From Macrostomum hystrix (taxonomy: Eukaryota; Platyhelminthes; Macrostomidae): a DNA stretch of 64,000 nucleotides. Below, one piece after another: positions 54,410 through 64,000 of the stretch. The first letter of the stretch is position 1, and every line of letters starts with the position of its first letter. Below the pieces are notes generated by a model. The model worked only from the letters and a program-made list of their open reading frames with translations. It was not told the DNA's origin and made no database searches. Position numbers and translations under genes: made by a program. Location of the stretch: positions 20,124,001-20,188,000 of the forward strand of contig CATNEN010000038.1 in NCBI GenBank assembly GCA_950097015.1. The letters are read 5' to 3'.

Positions 54410-55580
54410 TGTGACGCCCCGTGTGTTAGTGATGCCCCGTGTGTTAGTGACGCCCCGTGTGTTATGTGGCGCCCCGTGTGTTATGTGGCGCCCCGTGTGT
54501 TATGTGGCGCCCCGTGTGTTAGTGACGCCCCGTGTGTTAGTGACGCCCCGTGTGTTAGTGACGCCCCGTGTGTTAGTGACGCCCCGTGTGTTAGTGGCGC
54601 CCCGTGTGTTAGTGACGCCCCGTGTGTTAGTGACGCCCAGTGTGTTAGTGACCCCCGTGTGTTAGTGACGCCCCGTGTGTTATGTGGCGCCCCGTGTGTT
54701 AGTGGCGCCCCGTGTGTTAGTGACGCCCCGTGTGTTAGTGACGCCCCGTGTGTTAGTGACGCCCCGTGTGTTATGTGGCGCCCCGTGTGTTAGTGGCGCC
54801 CCGTGTGTTAGTGACGCCCCGTGTGTTAGTGGCGCCCCCTTCGTTAGTGGCGCCCCGTGTGTTAGTGACGCCCCGTGTGTTAGTGACGCCCCGTGTGTTA
54901 GTTACGCCCCGTGTGTTAGTGACGCCCCGTGTGTTAGTGACGCCCCGTGTGTTAGTGACGCCCCGTGTGTTAGTGACGCCCCGTGTGTTAGTGGCGCCCC
55001 GTGTGTTAGTGACGCCCCGTGTGTTAGTGACGCCCAGTGTGTTAGTGACCCCCGTGTGTTAGTGACGCCCCGTGTGTTATGTGGCGCCCCGTGTGTTAGT
55101 GGCGCCCCGTGTGTTAGTGACGCCCCGTGTGTTAGTGACGCCCCGTGTGTTAGTGACGCCCCGTGTGTTATGTGGCGCCCCGTGTGTTAGTGGCGCCCCG
55201 TGTGTTAGTGACGCCCCGTGTGTTAGTGGCGCCCCCTTCGTTAGTGGCGCCCCGTGTGTTAGTGACGCCCCGTGTGTTAGTGACGCCCCGTGTGTTAGTG
55301 ACGCCCCGTGTGTTAGTGACGCCCCGTGTGTTATGTGGCGCCCCGTGTGTTAGTGGCGCCCCGTGTGTTAGTGACGCCCCGTGTGTTAGTGGCGCCCCCT
55401 TCGTTAGTGGCGCCCCGTGTGTTAGTGACGCCCCGTGTGTTAGTGACGCCCCGTGTGTTAGTTACGCCCCGTGTGTTAGTGACGCCCCGTGTGTTAGTGA
55501 CGCCCCGTGTGTTAGTGACGCCCCGTGTGTTAGTTACGCCCCGTGTGTTAGTTACGCCCCGTGTGTTAGTGACGCCCAGC
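54410..55580 (+). repeat. 18-bp minisatellite with higher-order structure
   Basis: About 65 copies of GTGTTAGTGACGCCCCGT and variants (GTTATGTGGCGCCCC, GCGCCCCCTTCG, GACGCCCAG, GACCCCC). Rare variants recur at fixed distances: CGCCCAG at 54634 and 55031, and the CCCCCTTCG copy at about 54831, 55228 and 55391. So blocks of about 397 and 163 bp were duplicated. It lies 220 bp after the Toll-like receptor stop. Confidence 0.97.
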
Positions 55581-56911
55581 ATGTTAGTGGCGCCCCATTG
55601 GTAGTGGCGCCCCCAAAAGCCGCGGCCCCTCTCAAGGCAAAAATCCTGGCTACGCCATTGGACAGCACAGCCGCAGCTATTGCGCGTCGCATCTGAAGGC
55701 TGCGTACGGCTGTTTAGTCCATGGACTGGGGAGAGATGCCACACGCACCTTCCAAAACCCAGAATGCTGGTATTTATCGAACGTCTGGGTGAACTGAAGC
55801 TTAAGGACACAAATTGTTCCTGTGGAGTCAGAAATCGAACCCCCGACATTCAATTCGTGAGTGCGACAACTAAGGCTATAGTTTGCAAAGTAATTCAGTC
55901 TGGGAACTGAAGCTGTCGCTACACAGCCAGTTTTTCAGCCCCGGCTGATGATGCAACTGGTTGAATTAACAAAGCAAGCGGGAGTAAAATAGTGTCTCCT
56001 TTGGATCCTTTGGGCTGAGATGCGAACTCCATAATTATTTAACTTGTATATGTTTATATTAGCATATGGGTAAGTGTTGCATTCTTTTAATCGAGTAAGA
56101 ATGCATGAGAGACACGATGCACAGCTAGGTTTCAAGTTGAGCCAGGTAGGTCCAAAAAAGGTACGGCCTCTCAGCGCAACACACATCTATTTATAGCAAC
56201 GACTCCACGGGGTGGTACAAAGAAAAGTTAACGTCACAGTAAGGGAATCCGTACATTTTGTGATATCAAAATTTATTTAAGTTATCGCACGTGTGATGCC
56301 TAGGTAAGTAAAGAAGTACCAATTAGCTGAAGATTGATTTTCATATGAAAGCGAACTCAATTTCATTGTTTAAGTACACAACATTAACCCATAATAGATA
56401 ATAGTACCATTTTTATAAACTAAATCACAAAACAGCTTTTTTCTCGGATTTAAATTCAGTCTTGAAACATTCAATTACTTTATGATGACATTTGTACATG
56501 GATTTTTCGCCTCTTTCGTTTTTGCGTTTGTTACAATATGTAATTTATTTCTTTTGAAAAAATGAAAGTCATCCCAATTATTACCAAATATGTACTCGTT
56601 CTTACTATTCGATCAGAGTTATAGCTGTTAAAATGTTTTTTCAGGATACAATACGCTCGTAATAGTACGTAAGAGACTAAAATGCTTGACTCCAATAATC
56701 GAGCTTCGAAGATGCCACTTAAAAGTACGCAATAGCATGAGTAGTTAAATACTACTATTATGAATATAAGTGAGTAGTAGCATGCGCAACTAGTTAATTG
56801 AATTTGTACGCACTAGTAAAAAATGTTGTTGCTTAAAAGTTATATTTCACGACGAATTTTTTTATATTAAAATTTTTTTATTAAATTAAAACAAAAAAAA
56901 TAATTATCTAT
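55581..56911. other. Intergenic region with SINE-like blocks
   Basis: 55590-55670 keeps GTGGCGCCCC phrases, then GGCTACGCCATTGGACAGCA. 55690-55900 has GTTTAGTCCATGGACTGGGG and AGAAATCGAACCCCCGACAT, matching a block at 44900-45060, so a second dispersed family is likely. The rest is AT-rich with no gene seen. Confidence 0.45.
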
Positions 56912-56984
56912 CGACCCTGGCAGGACTCGAACCTGCAATCTTCTGATTCGAAGTCAGACGCCTTATCCATTAGGCCACAGGGCC
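56912..56984 (-). tRNA. trnR-TCG: tRNA-Arg (TCG), copy 8, opposite strand
   Basis: The same 73-nt tRNA on the minus strand. The flanks differ: upstream is TAGACTTGGCCCTACTCTGG, without the TAGTCTAGGACAATAGC block. Downstream, on the minus strand, is a T-rich run able to act as a Pol III terminator. It is about 7.5 kb from the cluster. Confidence 0.96.
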
Positions 56985-57139
56985 CCAGAGTAGGGCCAAG
57001 TCTAATTACATTAAATCATCAAATTAAATCTACTGAATCGAGTCTAAACAGTGTATAGACGTCAACTTTATGATGCCATATATAACCTAGAGTTTTAGTA
57101 CGGCTTATACGAGCTACGCATTAGGACACCTATCACACA

Positions 57140-57880
57140 TCTATCTAACAGGTAGTCGTGGACACCCAACCTGTCTCACTCTAACAGGTGGACACTGCCT
57201 GTATAACAGGTAGACACCCAGCCTGTCTAACATGTGGACACAGCCTGTCTAACATGTGGACACAGCCTGTCTAACATGTGGACACCCAGCCTGTCTAACA
57301 TGTGGACACAGCCTGTCTAACATGTGGACACAGCCTGTCTAACATGTGGACACTGCCTGTCTAACATGTGGACACTGCCTGTCTAACATGTGGACACAGC
57401 CTGTCTAACAGGTGGACACTGCCTGTCTAACATGTGGACACAGCCTGTCTAACATGTGGACACTGCCTGTCTAACATGTGGACACTGCCTGTCTAACAGG
57501 TAGACACAGCCTGTCTAACAGGTAGACACCCAGCCTGGCTAACATGTGGACACAGCCTGTCTAACAGGTGGACACCCAGCCTGTCTAACAGGTGAACACA
57601 GCCTGTATAACAGGTAGACACCCAGCCTGTCTAACATGTGGACACAGCCTGTCTAACATGTGGACACCCAGCCTGTCTAACATGTGGACACTGCCTGTCT
57701 AACATGTGGACACAGCCTGTCTAACAGGTGGACACAGCCTGTATAACAGGTGGACACTGCCTGTCTAACATGTGGACACTGCCTGTCAAACATGTGGACA
57801 CTGCCTGTCTAACATGTGGACACCCAGCCTGTCTAACATGTGGACACAGCCTGTATAACAGGTGGACAACAAATTTGTCT
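57140..57880 (+). repeat. 22-bp minisatellite
   Basis: About 32 copies of a unit of 22-24 bp: CCTGTCTAACATGTGGACAC with AG, TG or CCAG ends. Variants have AACAGGTGGACAC and GTATAACAGG. No gene lies within it. Confidence 0.95.
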
Positions 57881-58979
57881 AACAATCTGTAGATATCAAC
57901 TAAGTCTAGCAGGTTAAAACAAAAGAGGGAGCTTCACAAAAGTACATAAAAATATCTTTAGTAAGCATATTATTTTCGCCACATTGTATTAGAAAAATCG
58001 ATGCGCAAACGATTAGCAAGCTTTTTTATAGCGAAAAATTAACTTATTTATTTCTAAAATGTGTTTGATGTCACCTATTGTAGTAGTATTATGATTATTA
58101 TTACCATGGATATAGTATATTTACAATCGGAAAAATAACATAAATCGAAACATTTTCTAAATCAAAGGTGCAAATCAAGATTTAGGAGTTAAAGTAGAGA
58201 ATTGAAATGACAGCTAATTTGTAAACATTACTTAAGAAACAAATAAATGAATATGAACTGTATTATTGAACTCGCTATGTTAACATTTTTAAAAGGAATC
58301 TTAATCAAATATTTATACTTTTGTATTTTACTGATTAAATTGCGCAATATTACCCTGCCAAACCAAGCAGCCAGTACTACTAGGAGTAGTTTTTGCAGTT
58401 TCTTCACAGTTTCAGAGGAACAAAGGAATAGTAAATAAGACTATTAGTGTTAACAAAGAAAGAGAGAGATATACAGTAGATAAGCAAAATGAATGCACGA
58501 GTGTTGACACAGATAAACGTAAATAAAAAGTTATACAGTAAATTTGCGGTTATAACAACATAGAATCTAAAACGGTGAAGCCCATTGCTTCTTTACAAAT
58601 CCATTATTGAAATGTAAGTGTATTTTTTTATTTGGGTACACCAACGAAATTTTTAATTTTCACTTAGTGCATGTTTTTACAATATATATAATAGAACATG
58701 AAAAAGCGACACATTTTAACTAGAATAACACAATAAGTCTTACATAGCTATTTTCTCTGAACAATATTAGAAAAGATAAACACGGGACCGGTTTGCTGAT
58801 TTTAAAACCCAAAAAACTATCTCAGACTACGAAACTAGAAAATGAGGGATTTTACCTAGCTGACAAGTTTTGGCCGAAACTTTAGCAACCGGATCATTTA
58901 TTTCATAAAAACGGCATAATAAATGTGTTTACTACACAAAAATCTAGTCTACTTTATTGTTATAAGCGATTGAGTCCAT
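57881..58979. other. AT-rich region downstream of TFIIA
   Basis: No gene recognised. Its right end should hold the TFIIA 3' untranslated region (minus strand); TTTATT at 58953-58958, which is AATAAA on the minus strand, is very close to the stop, and another lies near 58893. Confidence 0.4.
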
Positions 58980-60712
58980 TTACCATTCGGCTTCTCCCGT
59001 GGCCTTCTGGAATACAAAATCTTTGCCATTCAAATTCATAATGCCGTCCTTGAGATGAAATTTCCACTTGTTCCTGGCCCGGTTAATCTTGTCGTATTGA
59101 CAGACAACTATGTTGTCAGTTTCAAACATTCGCTCTGAGTCCTCGTCTGAGACGTCATCGCCCGAGTTTAGCGACTCCTCCTCCTGCGAGGAAGATAGGT
59201 GGAATGGTTGAGCAGATAGGGATTAGTGTAGGGGATGACTGGATTAGTGAAGGGACTGACTGGAGCTGATGGGATCAGCGTGGGAAATGACTGGATTGGT
59301 GTGGGAAATGACTGGATTAGTGTGGGGAATGACTGGATTAGTGTGGGAAATGACTGTATTAGTGTGGGGAATGACTGGATTAGTGTGGGAAATGACTGGA
59401 TTAGTGTGGGCAATGACTGGATTAGTGTGGGAAATGACTGGATTAGTGTGGGAAATGTCTGGATTAGTGTGGGAAATGACTGGATTAGTGTGGGGAATGA
59501 CTGGATTAGTGTGGGAAATGACTGAATTAGTGTGGGCGATGACTGGATTAGTGTGGGAAATCACAAGATTAGTGTGGGAAATGACTGGATTAGTGTGGGG
59601 GGTGATTGGAGCTGATGGGAATAGTGTATGGATTCAACTGCAACTGATGGGATTAGTGTAGTCGATGACTGAAGTTAAGGGGATTAGTGTAAGTGATGGT
59701 GAGATTAGTGGTCTAGGTGGAAGGCCGGTTCTGAAGACAATAAGGGAATTTAGCTAAAATGTGCCAGTGAAAGCAGCTGTCTAGCAGCCTAGCATCTTTC
59801 GCACGTACCCTCGACTCTTCGCCATCCTCGCCGCCGCCAGCCGCACCGCCGGCCCCACCGGCGCCTTCAACATCGTCTAGATCGCTGTCTGAATCGGAGT
59901 CCGAGTGCAAACCATCCGTCTGCGGTAGCTTGATTTGCTCAGGCTTCACGCGCTGCTGTTGCTGCAACTGCTGCTGCTGCTGCTGCTGCTGCTGAATTTG
60001 AGTAACCTGCGGCTGGCTGACGCCAAACACTAGCGAGACCCGCTGAGGCTGCTGCTGCTGCTGCTGTTGCTGATGAGCTTGCGGCTGCAAGAGCGGCCCG
60101 TTGGCGCCTAGCTGGAACTGATACTGCTGACCTGTGGTTGTCTGATAGTAGGCCTGGTTAGGAGGAATGGATTAGAAATTATAGGGTTTTGCAGTGTTTC
60201 ATTTAAACCGCATCTTAATATTTATATTTACAAAAGCTAGTATCTTCTTAACTGTACGTAGAAGATGGGCCTTACTAACAATGATTGCAGGAGGGCTAAA
60301 GGTAATGGAAAATGATTTAGTGACACTAGACCCGCAGCCAGCGAGGAGGCAATTCTGCCAATTCCGCTGACTCCTCAGCACACACGCACACAGATACTGT
60401 ACACAGGCACACGCTCACACAGGTGAGTACATCTGCCCTGACTTTCTCATTGTCAGGCAGTGAACACTTCACTGTGCCTTGGAGGTTGGCCCTCAAGGGC
60501 GTGAATTGCACGACAAGCCCCCAAGCATTCTCTCCGCGTCTGCATCCCAAATGAATGTGGCCTCGCCGAGGAATCGAGCTTAGGAACCTTGGTGCGACAA
60601 GCAGACGCGTTAACCGCTCTGCCACTCACACCCAAAAGAGGGGCATTACCTGCATAGCGTTCCTAGCCGCTGGCGTGGAAACCATGGAAACCTGAGCCGA
60701 ATGCAGCTGATG

Positions 60713-60747
<35 letters not shown>

Positions 60748-61171
60748 GGTGATGCGAAGCGATAATAGTAGCCCCAGAGCCTCCTATTTGCACCTGATTA
60801 GGCGCTTGGATAGCGATACGCTGGCCAGAGGCAACACCAACGTTCACGTTGACATTGGGCACAGTCGGGATTTTAATCCCGGCCGCTGTGGCAGTGGCCA
60901 GCGAGTTGGCCGCTGCCGACTGGGTCCCGGCTGGCAGGTTGGGATAGGCGGCGGCTGGCATAGCTCGAACCTCCGGCTCTACTGGGTCAACAGCGCCAGT
61001 CTCCTTCAGCTTGGCTGTCCACATCTTCTTTAATTCGTTTAAAATATTGTCATCGCCGTATTCTTCTTTGAATCGGTCGCGAATCGTGGCCAGTACATCG
61101 TCAATGATGCCTTGGTAGAATTTCGGCACCGGGGTGCCTAGCTTTGCGGAAGACTGCAAAAAAGGTGACAT
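58980..61171 (-). CDS. GTF2A1: Transcription initiation factor IIA alpha/beta subunit
   Basis: Minus-strand exons 61171-60650, 60153-59809 and 59183-58980 join in phase to give about 356 aa, near the usual 376. The N-terminal helical part reads PVPKFYQGIIDDVLATIRDR and LNELKKMWTAKL. The middle is Gln-rich with an acidic part (DSDSDSDLDDVEG). The C-terminal beta-barrel strands read NIVVCQYDKINRARNKWKFH, LKDGIMNLNGKDFVFQKATG and end EAEW, nearly as in other animals. TFIIA stabilises TBP on the TATA box; the precursor is cleaved by Taspase 1 in animals. The start is uncertain: ATG at 61171 (MSPFLQ) contains a good acceptor TTTTTTGCAG, so the first codons may instead come from an upstream exon (one possible donor at 62340-62345). 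Confidence 0.92.
59222..59665 (+). repeat. 21-bp minisatellite in TFIIA intron
   Basis: About 20 copies of AAATGACTGGATTAGTGTGG plus G between the last two TFIIA exons, with more degraded copies at both edges. It makes false ORFs on both strands. Confidence 0.96.
60285..60633 (-). mobile_element. tRNA-derived SINE, copy D (full length)
   Basis: Read on the minus strand: GGGTGTGAGTGGCAGAGCGG (A-box region), GGTTCCTAAGCTCGATTCCT (B-box region), then the common body and tail to AGCCCTCCTGCAA at 60285. About 349 bp. It lies in the TFIIA intron between the first two coding exons and gives the best full consensus together with copy B. Confidence 0.9.
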
Positions 61172-61269
61172 AGATCGTAATTACTTTAAGAAAGGACACG
61201 GAACAGTACTAAACTGCTACACTCAACAGTGAGGAAATATAAGGACAGTCTGATCAAGCTTTAGATCTG

Positions 61270-61605
61270 GGGGATCCTAATCTGGAGATGTGGGAGAATC
61301 CCAATCTGGAGATGTGGGAGAATCCCAATCTGAAAATGTGGGGGAATCCTAATCTGGAGACCTGGGAGAATCCTAATCTGGAGATGTGGGGGAATCCTAA
61401 TCTGGAGACCTGGGAGAATCCTAATCTGGAGATGTGGGAGAATCCTAATCTGGAGATGTGGGAGAATCCTAATCTGAAGATGTGGGGGAATCCTAATCTG
61501 AAGATGTGGGGGAATCCTAATCTGAAGATGTGGGGAATCCTAATCTGGAGATGTGGGAGAATCCTAATCTGGAGATCTGGGAGAACCAGAATCTGAAGCT
61601 TGGGA
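61270..61605 (+). repeat. 24-bp minisatellite
   Basis: About 14 copies of a 24-bp unit with core CTGGAGATGTGGGAGAATCC, then TAAT. It lies upstream of the TFIIA N-terminal exon. Confidence 0.96.
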
Positions 61606-61614
61606 TCGAGGATA

Positions 61615-62212
61615 ATCTGAAACTGTAGCTGGGGATCTGGGAGAATTTAAATCTTGAGTTAGGGATCTGGGAGAATTTTAATCTGGAGTTAGGGATCTGG
61701 GAGAATTTGAATCTGGAGTAAGGGATCTGGGAGAATTTTAATTTGGAGTTAGGGATCTGGAAGAATTTTACTCTGGAGTTAGGGATCTGGGAGAATTTGA
61801 ATCTGGAGTTAGGGATCTGGGAGAATTTGAATCTGGAGTTAGGGATCTGTCAGAATTTGAATCTGGAGTTAGGGATCTGGGAGAATTTAAATCTGGAGTT
61901 AGGGATCTGGGAGAATTTAAATCTGGAGTTAGGGGTCTGGGAGAATTTAAATCTGGAGTTAGGGATCTGGGAGAATTTAAATCTGGAGTTAGGGATCTGG
62001 GAGAATTTTAATTTGGAGTTAGGGATCTGGGAGAATTTGAATCTGGAGTTAGGGATCTGGGAGAATTTAAATCTGGAGTTAGGGATCTGGGAGAATTTTA
62101 ATTTGGAGTTAGGGATCTGGAAGAATTTTACTCTGGAGTTAGGGATCTGGGAGAATTTAAATCTGGAGCTGGGAATCTGGGAGAATAGAAATCTGAAATT
62201 TGGGAATTAAGA
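61615..62212 (+). repeat. 30-bp minisatellite
   Basis: About 20 copies of a 30-bp unit with core GGAGTTAGGGATCTGGGAGA, then ATTTAAATCT. It abuts the 24-bp array and shares the phrases CTGGAG and GGGAGAAT with it, so the two probably share an origin. Confidence 0.95.
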
Positions 62213-62924
62213 ATTCGTAGTCTAAGGGATTGGTAGCTAAAGCTAATAAAAAAAAATCTAAAACAAAATGAAGTAGAGAAAACACAGTCGAAAAGAACAG
62301 TTACTAAAATTTGGATAAACAGGTTATATTTATTTATACTTACCTCATGTTCGGCGCTAAAGATACAACGCCTAAAAATACAAGAACAATTTAGTTTTAC
62401 TATGCTGCTTTAGGTCTGTATATAGATAGGGAGATACTCAGGGGATATTATATAATGCTAGTGACACCCATATAGAGACAAAAGTACGCTTGCTTATTTA
62501 ACTGAATTGTTGTTATTAGTTCGCATTTCAAAGCAAGGACAGAAGTTAGTAGCGGAATATTTAAATTCAATCAACAGTTTCAATTAACAAACGCAATTAT
62601 GTAATTATGGAGTTACAGCGGAAGTTCAACTACTTGACCGGCTTTTATAATAAAAAAAGGAACCAAAGCGATAAAGAAACAGAAAGCAATTTAACCAACA
62701 AGCACTGGGATCTATCGACCGGTCCTGTTTGAGTCCATTTTGCTCAAACAGATTCTACTTTTCAAAAAATTACACACCATATTAAGTATTTGAAACAGTT
62801 TACTAGTGAGTAATATCTGCCGTATATACCCCAACAGAGTTCTTCGCCAATTCGCCAACCTCGCAAATGGCACACAATGCCCCCCAGGTCACGTGATTGC
62901 TTATGGTTTAACCAATAGTGAACT
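62213..62924. other. Region between TFIIA and PSMB3
   Basis: Expected to hold the TFIIA promoter and the PSMB3 3' untranslated region, both for minus-strand genes. No clear TATA box; a TTACCTCATG motif at 62341-62350 reads ATGAG/gtaag on the minus strand and may be the donor of a TFIIA 5' exon. Confidence 0.35.
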
Positions 62925-63545
62925 TTAGTCCATCCGGGTCTTAAGTGTGTGCACGGTCACGTGGTCGCGCTCAATCAGGTAGACGTGGCAGCCCCAGCCG
63001 CTAGCGGCGTCCCTATCGAATGCGTTCAGCATGGCTTGGCTGATGCATTCGACCAATTCGTCAGAGGACATGTCCGGACGCCACAAAGTCTCGCACATGC
63101 CGAACATCTGCTCGGTACAGGTGCCGCTAACGGCGAAATCTTCCGGCTCCATTGGGCAGCCAATCAGATCCATTGTGGCAACGTATGGCTCCATGGTTAC
63201 AGGGTCTAGGCCGGCAACTACTGGCTCAACAAAATAAGGCCCAAATCGACGCTCGTACAACAGATTCGAGATCATATTCATTAGGGTGCGCGGCCTGACG
63301 GATTTATTCTCGCGCAATTCGTATAGATTTTTGCGAAACTGCATTCGTTGAAACACAGTCTGAGTGTCCGTAGCCAGACCGGGGAACCCGACAAACAGTC
63401 TGGGGCCAAGCTGTTTCACCTTGTCGAATTCCATGCTAATAGTCTGCATCTGAACACCGAAGCGTAGATCGCTGGCAATGGCCACACAGTCCCGACCTTT
63501 CATAGCCATGACGCAGCCACCATTGTAGGACATAGGATTAGACAT
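62925..63545 (-). CDS. PSMB3: 20S proteasome subunit beta type-3
   Basis: The 206-aa product matches the normal family length of about 205. It starts [20 protein letters not shown] and has [70 protein letters not shown], the [13 protein letters not shown] part and ends LKTRMD. Beta-3 is a non-catalytic subunit of the outer-facing beta ring; it has no N-terminal Thr propeptide site. The ATG lies 10 bp after an acceptor (CCTTTCAG/CGACTACAGC), so the whole coding part is one exon preceded by a 5' untranslated exon outside the window. Confidence 0.95.
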   Translation of the reverse strand: MSNPMSYNGGCVMAMKGRDCVAIASDLRFGVQMQTISMEFDKVKQLGPRLFVGFPGLATDTQTVFQRMQFRKNLYELRENKSVRPRTLMNMISNLLYERRFGPYFVEPVVAGLDPVTMEPYVATMDLIGCPMEPEDFAVSGTCTEQMFGMCETLWRPDMSSDELVECISQAMLNAFDRDAASGWGCHVYLIERDHVTVHTLKTRMD

Positions 63546-63599
63546 GCTGTAGTCGCTGAAAGGACATTGTTGCGAAGTAAGATGGGAGTTGAGCAGACG

Positions 63600-64000
63600 G
63601 AAACACTACGGGACACAGGGTTCTGTATAATACAGGTTCTACAGGACACAGGGTTCTGTATAATACAGGTTCTACAGGACACAGGGTTCTGTATAATACT
63701 GGTTCTACAGGACACAGGGTTCTGTATAATACTGGTTCTACAGGACACAGGGTTCTGTATAATACTGGTTCTACAGGACACAGGGTTCTGTATAATACAG
63801 GTTCTACAGGACACAGGGTTCTGTATAATACTGGTTCTACAGGACACAGGGTTCTGTATAATACTGGTTCTACAGGACACAGGGTTCTGTATAATACTGG
63901 TTCCACAGGACACAGGGTTCTGTATAATGCTGGTTCTACAGGACACAGGGTTCTGTATAATACTGGTTCTACAGGACACAGGGTTCTGTATAATACAGGT
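63600..64000 (-). repeat. 33-bp minisatellite in the PSMB3 5' intron
   Basis: At least 12 copies of a 33-bp unit with core AGGACACAGGGTTCTGTATA, then ATACTGGTTCTAC. It begins 50 bp upstream of the PSMB3 start codon and continues past the end of the window, so its full length is unknown. Confidence 0.97.

Noticed and set aside
54411-55696. Cys/Pro/Val-rich ORFs in all three plus frames
   Set aside because: Produced by the 18-bp minisatellite, which has no stop in any frame of its unit.
60199-60635. Minus-strand ORFs of 60-99 aa (MAERLTRLLV, MGVSGRAVNA)
   Set aside because: They lie inside SINE copy D and reflect repeat sequence rather than a gene.

Overview
This window is nuclear DNA of a bilaterian invertebrate. 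It shows spliced protein genes with GT-AG introns, a eukaryotic tRNA array, Tc1/mariner and P-type (THAP) DNA transposons, a tRNA-derived SINE family, and an unusually large number of unrelated minisatellites. An atypical soluble guanylate cyclase of the Gyc88E kind, a Toll-like receptor, a DEG/ENaC channel and a stomatin/SCP2 protein fit a protostome, perhaps a lophotrochozoan. I cannot name the species or phylum from sequence alone.

Layout, left to right. 1-4.4 kb: a decayed Tc1/mariner element (782-2469) with arms of about 140 bp, then AT-rich DNA with a possible solo LTR. 4.4-6.9 kb: a five-exon stomatin-like gene (STOML1 type, SPFH plus SCP2), plus strand. 7-12.6 kb: two minisatellites, a SINE and a small SH3-domain ORF. 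12.96-21.68 kb: a five-exon SCAF4/SCAF8-type gene (CTD-interacting domain, RRM, proline-rich tail), minus strand, with a 30-nt first coding exon. 22.3-23.2 kb: a mariner pseudogene. 24.0-24.8 kb: a secreted C-type-lectin gene without introns. 26-30.2 kb: two related P-like elements coding for THAP proteins with the same exon pattern, one with a perfect 8-bp target duplication. 30.8-32.5 kb: an intronless DEG/ENaC channel. 33.7-40.5 kb: a seven-exon atypical soluble guanylate cyclase with a long acidic tail. 42.2-43.4 kb: a two-exon, 72-aa Dpy-30-motif protein. 44.2-49.4 kb: seven tandem tRNA-Arg(TCG) genes, separated by minisatellites, plus an eighth copy at 56.9 kb on the other strand. 50.7-54.2 kb: a two-exon Toll-like receptor. 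59.0-61.2 kb: the TFIIA alpha/beta gene, minus strand. 62.9-63.5 kb: the proteasome beta-3 gene, minus strand, whose 5' intron is again a minisatellite running off the window.

The genes do not form a pathway. They are a mix of housekeeping genes (SCAF, TFIIA, PSMB3, tRNA), signalling or sensory genes (guanylate cyclase, DEG/ENaC, stomatin-like protein) and immune or recognition genes (C-type lectin, Toll-like receptor). The most unusual feature is that several introns consist almost entirely of one private minisatellite each. Exon joins below were chosen by matching reading-frame phase and GT-AG signals by eye; no transcript evidence was available.
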